Shown here: piece by piece, positions 1-6,888 of the stretch
Position numbering within the stretch: the first letter of the stretch is position 1
How the letters are laid out: each line of letters starts with the position of its first letter
Assembly: GCA_020853655.1 (NCBI GenBank)
Contig: JADYYL010000027.1
Coordinates: 1 to 15,155 of the forward strand
Direction of reading: 5' to 3'
DNA length: 15,155 nucleotides
DNA from: Deltaproteobacteria bacterium
GTDB lineage: Bacteria; Bdellovibrionota_C; UBA2361; SZUA-149; JADYYL01
Translations under genes and position numbers: made by a program
The notes under the pieces: generated by a model
The model's input: the letters and a program-made list of their open reading frames with translations, nothing else
Told to the model about the DNA's origin: nothing
Database searches by the model: none

Positions 1-250
1 AGAGATCTGTTCTCGATCCGTTATTCCGTACGTGAATTTGCCTCGGAGAGTCGGTGTTAAGCCGAAAAGTCTCTGACCCGCGCCCCGATCCACTTCAGTC
101 TCTATGCTGGTCACACCAGAACTGGCGACTCGTGCGAGTGAGTTACTTTAAGCGGATGAAATTTAAGCAGACTCTATGAGGAAAGATCTGGGCGGGTGAG
201 TTACTTTAAGCGGATGAAATTTAAGCAGACTCTATGAGGAAAGATCTGGG
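1..250 (-). repeat. 3' end of a RAYT-like element, copy B (inverted)
   Basis: The reverse complement of 1-137 aligns with 11848-11997, the noncoding 3' end of the complete RAYT-like element. Shared stretches include AAGCCGAAAAGTCTCTGA and the bases around GATCCACTTCA. The outer end, near 190 and again near 250, carries the GAGGAAAGATC terminus seen at 11802 and 14711. Since the transposase lies on the other side of this end in the complete copy, its counterpart here should be just left of position 1 on the plus strand. The stem-loop that is well formed in the other two copies is poorly paired in this one, although the spacing is the same. The boundaries come from alignment by eye. Confidence 0.75.
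138..250 (+). repeat. Tandem duplication of the element's outer end (2 x 58 bp)
   Basis: Bases 138-192 recur at 196-250, a period of 58, with 55 matching bases in each copy. Each contains TTTAAGCGGATGAAATTT and ends in GAGGAAAGATCTGGG. Just beyond it, GATCTGGG recurs in short degenerate copies up to about 280. A similar end duplication with a different unit is found at the other type of element end (13115-13272). Confidence 0.9.
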
Positions 251-290
251 TGATCTGGGTTTGAAAGATCTGGGTTTAGTGGAACAACGT

Positions 291-314
291 CAGCAGTTCC
301 TCTGAGACAAGGAG
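291..314 (+). repeat. Intergenic repeat motif, copy 1
   Basis: This carries the 14-base word CTCTGAGACAAGGA (300-313), found also at 1129-1142, 2547-2560 and 6670-6683, always on the plus strand and always between genes. Copies 1 and 2 share a further CAGCAGTTC upstream, so they form a 23-base direct repeat on either side of the membrane protein gene 335-1054. There is no internal palindrome and the role is unknown. Confidence 0.8.
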
Positions 315-334
315 CGGGATGACCGCAGCAAGAC

Positions 335-1054
335 TCAGCCGATCGGCGTTGCCCGCCCCTGGCTATCTGCAAGATACCAAACTGAGAAATAGAGCGCGTA
401 GAGGGCGACGGTGCTTATCATCGGGAAATACCTCCGCATCGCACTCGAAGCGATCGGCCTCGCCGAGATCCAAGCAAGCGCAAGAGATGTAAAGGCCAAC
501 TGGAGCAAAAACGGGGACTCCATCGTGTGCCTGCTGCCGAAGAGCCAGAAAACTCTCTCTGTCAAAAGATACTGCCCAGGAAGGCAAGAGGGATAGAACG
601 GCGCAAACGCAACTGGGATGAGCGAGAGTGAAACGAGCCCGTAATCTCCAAACGTCCTGAGTCGGCCCCAAGTATAGAAGACGACTCCCGTCGCGAGGAT
701 CAGCGCGATGGCCTCAATTCCCTCACGGTGAAATAGCGCCGTTGGCGCAACGAGCGGCAGGAAGGAGACGAGACCCAAAAGTGCAAAAGTGACCTGCCAT
801 CCGAACACCAGGCCAAGGACAATTGAAAGGCAAAAGAAGAGACCAGGTATAACGACGAGCATCTCAAGAACCGCAACAGCGTAAGACGACGTCAGGAGAA
901 GTTCGTGCGAAGGAAACGGCGTAACCTGAAAAAGCGGGAAGAGAAGCAAAAGGAACGGAAGTCGCCGGTCGAAGCGGCGAAATGAAAGAAGAAATGCGCG
1001 AGTGACGACGGCGACACTATCCTGGAGTTGCGCGTTGAACTGACGAGTGTTCAT
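335..1054 (-). CDS. Polytopic membrane protein, unknown function
   Basis: This encodes about 239 residues with roughly seven hydrophobic stretches. They begin with a Leu/Phe-rich segment near residues 33-48 and continue through long runs rich in Leu, Val, Phe and Ala, so an integral inner-membrane protein is likely. The open frame continues upstream to 1213, but that extension is charged, low in hydrophobics and overlaps two repeats, so I prefer the internal ATG at 1054, which precedes MNTRQFNAQL. The ribosome binding site there is weak, so the start is uncertain. No family is recognised, and the hydrophobic pattern alone does not identify a transporter. The gene is divergent from the secreted protein at 1267. 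A 23-base direct repeat (291-314 and 1120-1142) lies on both sides. Confidence 0.55.
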   Translation of the reverse strand: MNTRQFNAQLQDSVAVVTRAFLLSFRRFDRRLPFLLLLFPLFQVTPFPSHELLLTSSYAVAVLEMLVVIPGLFFCLSIVLGLVFGWQVTFALLGLVSFLPLVAPTALFHREGIEAIALILATGVVFYTWGRLRTFGDYGLVSLSLIPVAFAPFYPSCLPGQYLLTERVFWLFGSRHTMESPFLLQLAFTSLALAWISARPIASSAMRRYFPMISTVALYALYFSVWYLADSQGRATPIG

Positions 1055-1119
1055 TCCGGCATTATGGAGGCGTTCTTCCGTCTCGTGCTCTACGGACCTC
1101 GCCGGGCTAGCCTGTGCCC

Positions 1120-1142
1120 CAGCAGTTCCTCTGAGACAAGGA
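1120..1142 (+). repeat. Intergenic repeat motif, copy 2
   Basis: This is a second copy of CTCTGAGACAAGGA, including the same upstream CAGCAGTTC as the copy at 291. It lies in the divergent intergenic region between the membrane protein gene and the secreted protein gene. It is followed by a short duplication, GATCGGGGCTG, at about 1147-1170. Confidence 0.8.
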
Positions 1143-1180
1143 TTAAGATCGGGGCTGCGATCGGGGCTGGGGAGTATTAC

Positions 1181-1205
1181 GGTCTCCGAGGAAAGATCGG
1201 GGAGA
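1181..1205 (+). repeat. Solo RAYT-element terminus remnant
   Basis: GGTCTCCGAGGAAAGA followed by a G-rich run matches the outer end of the element's 5' side at 13240-13270. No other recognisable part of the element adjoins it. It lies about 60 bases upstream of the secreted protein start, so it may be a relic end or part of that gene's leader. Confidence 0.5.
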
Positions 1206-1266
1206 GGATGCATTTCGACACGCCGCCGCTCCGTGTTACGTTGCGGCTTATTACCTGGAGCAGTCT

Positions 1267-2136
1267 ATGCGGCACCTACTCAGACATTTTCTCCTCTTCT
1301 TCGGTTTACTGCTCTCGTCGCCGGCCCTCGTCTCTGCCCAAGTTTATTTCCGCATGGACTATTCTGCAGCAGCCGCGCCAGGGGCAGGATGGTCCGGAGT
1401 AGTTCCCGTCGCCTATACCCACGACCGGCAGCGAATCGCCGGCAGCGGGCCGAACGGCGAGGATAGCTATCAGCTGACCCAACTCTATTCGACGGCACCG
1501 GGTTTGGGTGGCGAGTACTATTGGGGATGGAACGGCTACCTCGAGCCATCGGATCCAACACAAGGGAGTAGCCGCTTCTTCCGCTGGAGGCTTCGCTTCT
1601 CTCCAGAGACAAACTTCCGCGGCGTGTATTCCCAGGATGGACGACCAACCACACTGACGAACAAGCTGCTGATGGTTGGAGATGGGTGTGGACGGAATAG
1701 TTGCCGTGCGATTATCAGCTACCGAGGCGCTGACGACGGCACACGTGCCGAGTATCTCCGAATTGCCCTCGACGGTGGAGACAATCCCGCAGACGCACTC
1801 TCTCTACCAGTGGGAGAGTGGATCAATATTCAGATCGAGCTCGATTCATCGACGACAACAAGCAGCTCCGATGGCGCTTTCAAGATTTGGGTCAACAACA
1901 ATAACTACGCGCAGCCGACGGCTCAACGCACCGGCTTTCAACTGAACCCGGTCAATTGGCGCTACGTGTTTCTTGGCGCGTATAACAACAACGGCCTTCA
2001 GCAGAGCGGAGTGCACTCCTTCCGACAGACGGGATTTGAAGCTGCGAGATCGTTCGATTCAAGTTGGCACTCCGCCGGAGGAACGAATCCTGCCCCGGCT
2101 GCGCCGACGAGCTTTCGGACGAACCCAACCCCCTAA
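1267..2136 (+). CDS. Secreted concanavalin-A-like (lyase-type) protein
   Basis: The protein has 289 residues. It opens with a clear Sec signal peptide, MRHLLRHFLLFFGLLLSSPA, with likely cleavage after VSA (residue 24), so it acts outside the cytoplasm. The mature part alternates aromatic beta-type stretches (residues around 83-110, FFRWRLRF, and NKLLMVG near 132) with a later segment, PVGEWINIQIELD, followed by a short asparagine-rich loop. This layout resembles the jelly-roll domain of heparin-lyase-like and LamG-like proteins that handle carbohydrates. I see no certain catalytic motif, so binding is as likely as lysis. The ATG at 1267 has GGAG six bases upstream. The C-terminal tail is rich in Pro, Ala and Thr. 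The next 200 bases hold an unrelated gene remnant. Confidence 0.65.
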   Translation: MRHLLRHFLLFFGLLLSSPALVSAQVYFRMDYSAAAAPGAGWSGVVPVAYTHDRQRIAGSGPNGEDSYQLTQLYSTAPGLGGEYYWGWNGYLEPSDPTQGSSRFFRWRLRFSPETNFRGVYSQDGRPTTLTNKLLMVGDGCGRNSCRAIISYRGADDGTRAEYLRIALDGGDNPADALSLPVGEWINIQIELDSSTTTSSSDGAFKIWVNNNNYAQPTAQRTGFQLNPVNWRYVFLGAYNNNGLQQSGVHSFRQTGFEAARSFDSSWHSAGGTNPAPAAPTSFRTNPTP

Positions 2137-2140
2137 CGGT

Positions 2141-2335
2141 ACTTCATGGATTCTTGCGAATGCACTGCGTGAAACCGACATTTATTCAAAGGCTGCCCTA
2201 CAGCATGTACGCGCCCTAAACAATTACAGTGGGGCCAGCGGCTTGATCACGATGGACGAAACTGGCCTTCGGCGTGAACGCCCCGTCGAGCTGTTCAGAA
2301 TCGAAGCGGACAAGAGTGTGAAGATTGAGTTCTGA
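2141..2335 (+). pseudogene. C-terminal remnant of ABC amino-acid-type binding protein
   Basis: About 64 in-frame codons ending at a TGA (2333-2335) read TSWILANALRETDIY, then a helix, then NNYSGASGLITMDETG and ELFRIEADKSVKI. This is the usual end of type I periplasmic binding proteins of branched-chain amino acid ABC transporters: an alpha helix, a glycine-rich turn, 'G.I.FD..G' and a final strand naming the payload. It has no start codon of its own, and the rest of the roughly 400-residue protein is absent. It begins directly after the stop of the secreted protein, which suggests a deletion joined the two. The family call rests on this motif alone. Confidence 0.5.
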
Positions 2336-2703
2336 TTGCGCCGCAGAACTTTTCGACGTTCATGTATTGACGGCGCCCAACGAGTGGTTCAAGAGAACGC
2401 TCTGCTACTCGGCTCCGCAGTCGAGTGTCTCCCAAGAAATAATCTACACACTTCTGGTCCTTCGCGCAGACTGAGGAGCTACGTTCTCCTCACCGTTTCG
2501 CCGCTCCACGATCTCGTGAATGATTCGCTTCGCCCGTCTGCAAAAACTCTGAGACAAGGAGTAGGGTTGTTGGAGGTTTGTACTCAACGAACTTTGTTGC
2601 GGGCGGCGCAGCTCTCGTAGCATCGTACCGCTCTGCAAGGGTATTGCACTTTCATTCGGGTTCATCTCCGCCGAACAACGAAGAGACAACGGGTAACAAA
2701 ACG
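2336..2703. other. Intergenic stretch with no supported gene
   Basis: Short frames on both strands show no family resemblance and no ribosome binding site. The only recognisable item is copy 3 of the CTCTGAGACAAGGA motif. The frame of the next gene is open back to 2578, but that extension (YSTNFVAGGAALVASYRSAR onward) is not conserved-looking, and the membrane domain begins only after the ATG at 2704. Confidence 0.6.
2547..2566 (+). repeat. Intergenic repeat motif, copy 3
   Basis: CTCTGAGACAAGGA is followed by GTAGGG. The GTAGG extension is shared with copy 4 at 6669-6688 but not with copies 1 and 2. It lies about 140 bases upstream of the EamA-type gene. Confidence 0.75.
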
Positions 2704-3207
2704 ATGCAATCGCCCGCTTCCGGAATAGTCTTGGCGCTCATTTCCGCTCTGACGCTCGGCATTAGCAATTCGCTCTACAAGCAGAGCAGCGACGTACTGA
2801 GTCCGATCTCAACGACTTTCTATTACTACATCTTCAGCGCAATCCTTGCCGCTATCGTTTGGACCTTTTGGGGTGACTCAAAGGAGGTTCACACCTCGAG
2901 TCTGATTTGGCCCGCGCTCATCGCAATTTTTCTTTTTATCAGCGTTCTATCGTTCAACTTCGCCATCACCCAGATGACGGTGTCCATGGGGGCAACGATC
3001 CGGGCTCTCTCCTTTGTGGTGACCGTATTGATCGGGGTTGCCTGGTATCGCGACAGCTTGAGCTGGCAGCAAATGCTTGCGGTGGTGTTCTCGATTAGCG
3101 CCGTCTTGCTCGCGGGGATGGGAAACACCGATGGAGCAGGAACAGAGCCAACGACAGCGGTTCCGGTGATAGAGGGCGTGTCGGTAGAACCTCGCGAGAG
3201 AAGCTGA
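2704..3207 (+). CDS. Single-EamA-domain (half-size DMT) membrane protein
   Basis: The protein has 167 residues with about five membrane segments: residues 4-25, 33-54, 66-87, 92-112 and 116-137. The final pair, RALSFVVTVLIGVAWYRDSL followed by 'SWQQMLAVVFSISAVLLAGMG', has the layout of an EamA domain of the drug/metabolite transporter superfamily. Full-size members have two such domains in about 300 residues. This one has a single domain, so it would have to act as a dimer, and its substrate cannot be read from sequence. The hydrophilic tail of about 30 residues is rich in Thr, Glu and Val. The chosen ATG begins the hydrophobic domain; the ribosome binding site is weak. Confidence 0.7.
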   Translation: MQSPASGIVLALISALTLGISNSLYKQSSDVLSPISTTFYYYIFSAILAAIVWTFWGDSKEVHTSSLIWPALIAIFLFISVLSFNFAITQMTVSMGATIRALSFVVTVLIGVAWYRDSLSWQQMLAVVFSISAVLLAGMGNTDGAGTEPTTAVPVIEGVSVEPRERS

Positions 3208-3412
3208 ATCGGACGTGGAGAGAGAGGCTCAAGAACGCCGAACCATGCGAGATGCGGCGGAGTTTAGAAGCGGAGCCCCCTTCGGCCATCGCTGTCGTAG
3301 CGGTCGATGATTCTACCAGCCACGGTTGCGATGCTCTCTGCGGAAATATCTGTCACGGTCCGCCGAGATGAGTCGATAATCTCATCATAAGGTTGCGGTG
3401 CGGAGCGGTTCT

Positions 3413-6031
3413 ATGCAGGTTTTTACTATTCGATCATTGCTGATCGCCCTGGCGATCTGTTCTCGGTGTGCGTTCGCTCAGCCGATCTCCGTTGAAGACG
3501 ACGAGCTCGCCATTCGAGGCTCCATGGCTGGTGGGAGCCGAGTAGCGCCGCTTACTCTCGAATTCACTCTTACCAATAAAACAGACCAGTACCTCAGCGT
3601 AGTGACTCCGCTCGCATTTGGGGATGCCGGTTGGGGCAACGAAGGAAACGTGATCGCGAGGTCGCTCCCGAGCCGCGCGCAGCTCGCGCCAGCCGAAAAT
3701 AGCATCCTCCAGTCTATTCTCATCGCGCCGAAGGCTTCGCGTGCTTTGCGCATTCAGCTCGAGCACCTCTATCCGTCGCTCGCCGATCCCGGTGAATACG
3801 CCATCAAAGTCTCCTTCGCGGGGCGCGACGACGCAGAGCTATTCGAAGAACTCAGTCCCACGGAGCAACGGGCATACCTCGAAGGCAATGTCCGAGCGTG
3901 GAGAGGGTTGCTCGAACCTCAAGAGATGATCGTGAAACGCGTCGATTCGCGGTCGCTAGAAGCGTTCGCGAGAGAGGCAATGCTCCCCTACCCCATGCGC
4001 GAAGACGAACGCGATATGAAGGCCTTCGAAGCGCGTGCCGAACAGGCAGTGACATTCGGAGTCCCCGCGACATGGCAGAGGACGTGGAGCGATGAGGAGG
4101 AGAGATATTCCAGCCCCGAATGGGACACTCGTCTTACGGATGCGAACCCCGAAGTGAGGCGCATCGCTGCGCTCTACGCGGGAACCGTTCAAGATCGTTC
4201 CCTCGCGGCGAAGATTCCGAAGCTTCTCGAAGACCCGTCTGCGGAAGTTCGCGCAGCAGCTGCCTTCGCGTTGGGACGTCTTCGGTCAGAGGCAGTCCCT
4301 GCACTCGAGAGAGCGCTCAACAACAAGAGCGAAGAGGTCCGACGCGCAGTGGTGATTGCCCTCGGACGTCTCGGCCACGCGAAGGTGTTGCCTCTTCTCC
4401 TCAAGGAGATCGAACACAACCCGTTTGAAGCATGTGAGGCTATCGGGAACATCGGCGATCCGCTCTCCGCTGGCGCGATCGAGAGAGCACTCGACGCGAC
4501 ACCTCTGTCGTTCGACGACGCCGCGCACGCAACAGCGCTGATCGCCTTGGGCAAGCTCAGAAACCCGTCATCGATTCCCCGCCTGCTCGCGGCCCAGAAC
4601 GATCCAAGGCGGATCATTGCCTCCGCTGCAGAGAACGGTCTCGAAGCATTCGGGTGGCGCGAATGGGAAGTGACGAACGAGGAAGGCATTCCGCATCTCG
4701 TCCCAGGTTATCTCACCGGCGTTGAGGGAGAGAACGTCCGGATTCGCACCCTTGCGGGTCTAGAGACGACATATTCGAAACAATCGCTTCGCGATGTGGA
4801 CGATATCGAGTTCGACTCGTGGAAGGAGCGCACGACGAGCGCGGGCGCGCTTGATGAATGGAGCGAGGGTATTCGGCGACGACGCAAGGAGCGGACGGAG
4901 CGCGAGTCGGCCGAACTGACGAAGCGAATCGCATCTACGCCGCGCCCCAATCCGGCGGACCTGATCGCTCGGGGAATCGTGTATTTGAACAACGAGGAGG
5001 AACCGAAAGCACTCGAGGACTTCAAGCGTGCGCTGGAGATTGAGCCTGGGAACTCCCGCGCAACCGCGGGAAGGTGCGCAGCTGCGACACTCACCTCAAA
5101 GTCAGAGCAGCTCGCCGCTCTACGGGCGGAGCTGCTTGACTCCTCGAAGCACATCGCATCCGGTGATCCGCTGACGAAACACATCGGAAGTGCGCTGCTC
5201 CGGGCCGCGCTCGCGAGCTGGGTTGGGTGCGATCACGCAAACAAATGTCGCCCAGCAGACGGAGAGAAACTGACACTTTTGGAAAAGGCGGTCGCTTTCG
5301 ACCCATATTCGTTCGAAGCATACGAGTCTCTTGGTTGGACAGCATATAAGCTGAAGGAATACGACAAGGCCCTCCAAGCGTTCCTCATCGCGCACCGGTT
5401 GCGCCCAAGCGACCCAAGTCCCTTGGCAGACGGAGCGCGAGTCAAGTTGGATCGCGGCGATCTCACGGGCGCTCTCAAAGATATCTCGGAGGCAATCCGA
5501 AGGCGGCATATTTCAAATCATCGTGATTTGAGCGAATTTCTGAACAACGGGCTGTTCCTTGTTCGGGCAGAGATACGTTATCGCCTCGGCGACGCCGTTG
5601 GAGCACTCGAGGATCTCAATGAGGAGATGAACGTCGCTCCGAATCTCGAAGTTTCAATGAAGCGCGCCAGGTTGCTCTCGACGGCGACGGATGAGAATGC
5701 TCGCAACGGTGCGCGAGCACTCGCTTCTGTGGTCGCCGTCCGGCGGGAAATGGGATCGGCACTGAAGAGTCTGGATGGCGATCGAATCCAGCCGTATGGG
5801 ATCCCGCCAGCCTGGGTGTTCCTTGAAACACGCGCGGGTGCTCTGGCGGAGCTCGGTGAATTCGAGAACGCGATTGCGGCGCAGCTCGAAGCGGCGGAAG
5901 TCGCGCCAGAAGCGAAACGAGGCGGCATCGCCGCGCGGCTCGCGCTCTACCGGTACAGGAAACCGTTTCGCGATACGACAGGGCAGTGGATTTGGTTTGA
6001 GAACTCACCGAACAGCGGAGGCGACAAATGA
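3413..6031 (+). CDS. Secreted HEAT-repeat and TPR-repeat protein
   Basis: The protein has 872 residues. A GTG at 3398 is in frame, but the ATG at 3413 has GGAG seven bases upstream and starts a clean signal peptide (cleavage near residue 22, AFA|Q), so export to the periplasm is likely. After a beta-rich N-terminal part (about 25-120, LEFTLTNKTDQYLSVVTPL) come HEAT-type helical repeats at about 240-410, with the hallmark 'EVRAAAAFALGRL' and 'EVRRAVVIALGRLG'. A charged linker follows at about 470-515, then tetratricopeptide repeats to about 840, beginning with LIARGIVYLNNEEEPKALED and including 'AYESLGWTAYKLKEYDKALQAF'. Such arrays are protein-binding scaffolds, and no catalytic motif is visible. 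The stop overlaps the next start (ATGA), so the two genes are probably translated together and may work together. Confidence 0.8.
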   Translation: MQVFTIRSLLIALAICSRCAFAQPISVEDDELAIRGSMAGGSRVAPLTLEFTLTNKTDQYLSVVTPLAFGDAGWGNEGNVIARSLPSRAQLAPAENSILQSILIAPKASRALRIQLEHLYPSLADPGEYAIKVSFAGRDDAELFEELSPTEQRAYLEGNVRAWRGLLEPQEMIVKRVDSRSLEAFAREAMLPYPMREDERDMKAFEARAEQAVTFGVPATWQRTWSDEEERYSSPEWDTRLTDANPEVRRIAALYAGTVQDRSLAAKIPKLLEDPSAEVRAAAAFALGRLRSEAVPALERALNNKSEEVRRAVVIALGRLGHAKVLPLLLKEIEHNPFEACEAIGNIGDPLSAGAIERALDATPLSFDDAAHATALIALGKLRNPSSIPRLLAAQNDPRRIIASAAENGLEAFGWREWEVTNEEGIPHLVPGYLTGVEGENVRIRTLAGLETTYSKQSLRDVDDIEFDSWKERTTSAGALDEWSEGIRRRRKERTERESAELTKRIASTPRPNPADLIARGIVYLNNEEEPKALEDFKRALEIEPGNSRATAGRCAAATLTSKSEQLAALRAELLDSSKHIASGDPLTKHIGSALLRAALASWVGCDHANKCRPADGEKLTLLEKAVAFDPYSFEAYESLGWTAYKLKEYDKALQAFLIAHRLRPSDPSPLADGARVKLDRGDLTGALKDISEAIRRRHISNHRDLSEFLNNGLFLVRAEIRYRLGDAVGALEDLNEEMNVAPNLEVSMKRARLLSTATDENARNGARALASVVAVRREMGSALKSLDGDRIQPYGIPPAWVFLETRAGALAELGEFENAIAAQLEAAEVAPEAKRGGIAARLALYRYRKPFRDTTGQWIWFENSPNSGGDK

Positions 6032-6648
6032 AAAATCTCTGTCACCGCTGCCTTCTCGCGCTCGGACTCGCATTTCCCATCGCAGCCGTTGCGGATCTTG
6101 AAAAGGCTACGTTTGAGTTCGCCAAACGCGGATACTTCATGGCCGGGCATGAGGGACAGCAATCAGTGGGAAATTCCATGTCGCAGAACTACCCAGTTCC
6201 GAACGAGGGTGCGGCAACGCCATCCTCCGGGAAAGTCCACTTAATCGCGCTGCCAGATTCTCCTTCTGCGTTCGAAGGAAAGTACCACGGTTTTGAAGTC
6301 CACCTGGTCAACAGCACTGGAGGCGATGTTCTCTTCGAGGCCCAGGATGGTCGGATCTCGGTGATTCAAGAGGCACAAACAACTCTCGGAGAGTGGAAGG
6401 CGATCGAGTACCTGCCTTCGAGCTGGTGCGGAAATAGCTATCACGCGGTGAAGCTCCGAGCGGGACATATGTGGAAGTTCATTGCGCCTCGGTACGAGGG
6501 CACTATGAAAACCAAACTCCGCTTCATACTGCGGGACGGGCCTCGCGAGCTGCGGTCAAATGAGTTCGACGGATCTGTGAATCCGAAGCAGTTCACCGAG
6601 AAAGAGGGGCACACGGCGACGAATATTATGGATCCGTATAACGAGTGA
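6028..6648 (+). CDS. Small secreted protein coupled to the HEAT/TPR gene
   Basis: The protein has 206 residues. Its ATG overlaps the stop of the upstream gene by four bases and has GGAGG a few bases before it. The signal peptide MKNLCHRCLLALGLAFPIAA ends near AVA|D (residue 22). The mature part has alternating beta-type segments (FEVHLVNSTGGDVLFEAQDG near 90-108, and 'KAIEYLPSSWCGNSYHAVKL') that suggest a beta-sandwich. It has a single cysteine, and no family is recognised. The overlap makes a partner or client of the HEAT/TPR scaffold the simplest guess. Just past the stop, ACGAG and CTCGT can pair around a short loop, but no T-run follows. Confidence 0.7.
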   Translation: MKNLCHRCLLALGLAFPIAAVADLEKATFEFAKRGYFMAGHEGQQSVGNSMSQNYPVPNEGAATPSSGKVHLIALPDSPSAFEGKYHGFEVHLVNSTGGDVLFEAQDGRISVIQEAQTTLGEWKAIEYLPSSWCGNSYHAVKLRAGHMWKFIAPRYEGTMKTKLRFILRDGPRELRSNEFDGSVNPKQFTEKEGHTATNIMDPYNE

Positions 6649-6668
6649 GCTTCGCTCGTAACAACGAA

Positions 6669-6688
6669 CCTCTGAGACAAGGAGTAGG
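6669..6688 (+). repeat. Intergenic repeat motif, copy 4
   Basis: CTCTGAGACAAGGA with the GTAGG extension lies 22 bases after the end of the small secreted protein gene. It is followed by purine-rich sequence (GGAGGGAGGAGTAGGAG). The remaining bases up to 6888 hold no gene; CAGGCTCTT occurs twice about 26 bases apart near 6750-6782. Confidence 0.75.
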
Positions 6689-6888
6689 AGGGAGGAGTAG
6701 GAGAGAAAGACAGGGACAGGGCGGGGGCTGAGACAGGCTGCGAATGACAGGCTCTTGAGAAAGCGCAGAATATCAGGCTCTTAGCACCTCCATCTCGTCG
6801 GCAGTCCTCCCCTCCTCCGCTCGCCCGCGACGGCAAGGAAACGCATCCATCCGTCATACCACGCCATAACAAGCCGTGGAGGTTTTTC

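Noticed and set aside
138..250. Possible CRISPR-like array
   Set aside because: There are only two units of 58 bases with a 3-base gap and no spacers; they are the end of a transposon-type element.
1028..1466. Two overlapping plus-strand frames across the divergent intergenic region
   Set aside because: They overlap repeats and the start of the secreted protein gene, have arginine/serine-rich shadow composition and no ribosome binding site.
2578..2703. Longer N-terminus for the EamA-type protein
   Set aside because: The extra 42 residues are not hydrophobic, show no signal peptide, and start from a non-ATG codon; the domain begins right after the ATG at 2704.
4120..5509. Several long frames opposite or shifted to the HEAT/TPR gene
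   Set aside because: They are all Arg/Ser-rich shadows of a long GC-rich coding region with clear repeat domains in the main frame.
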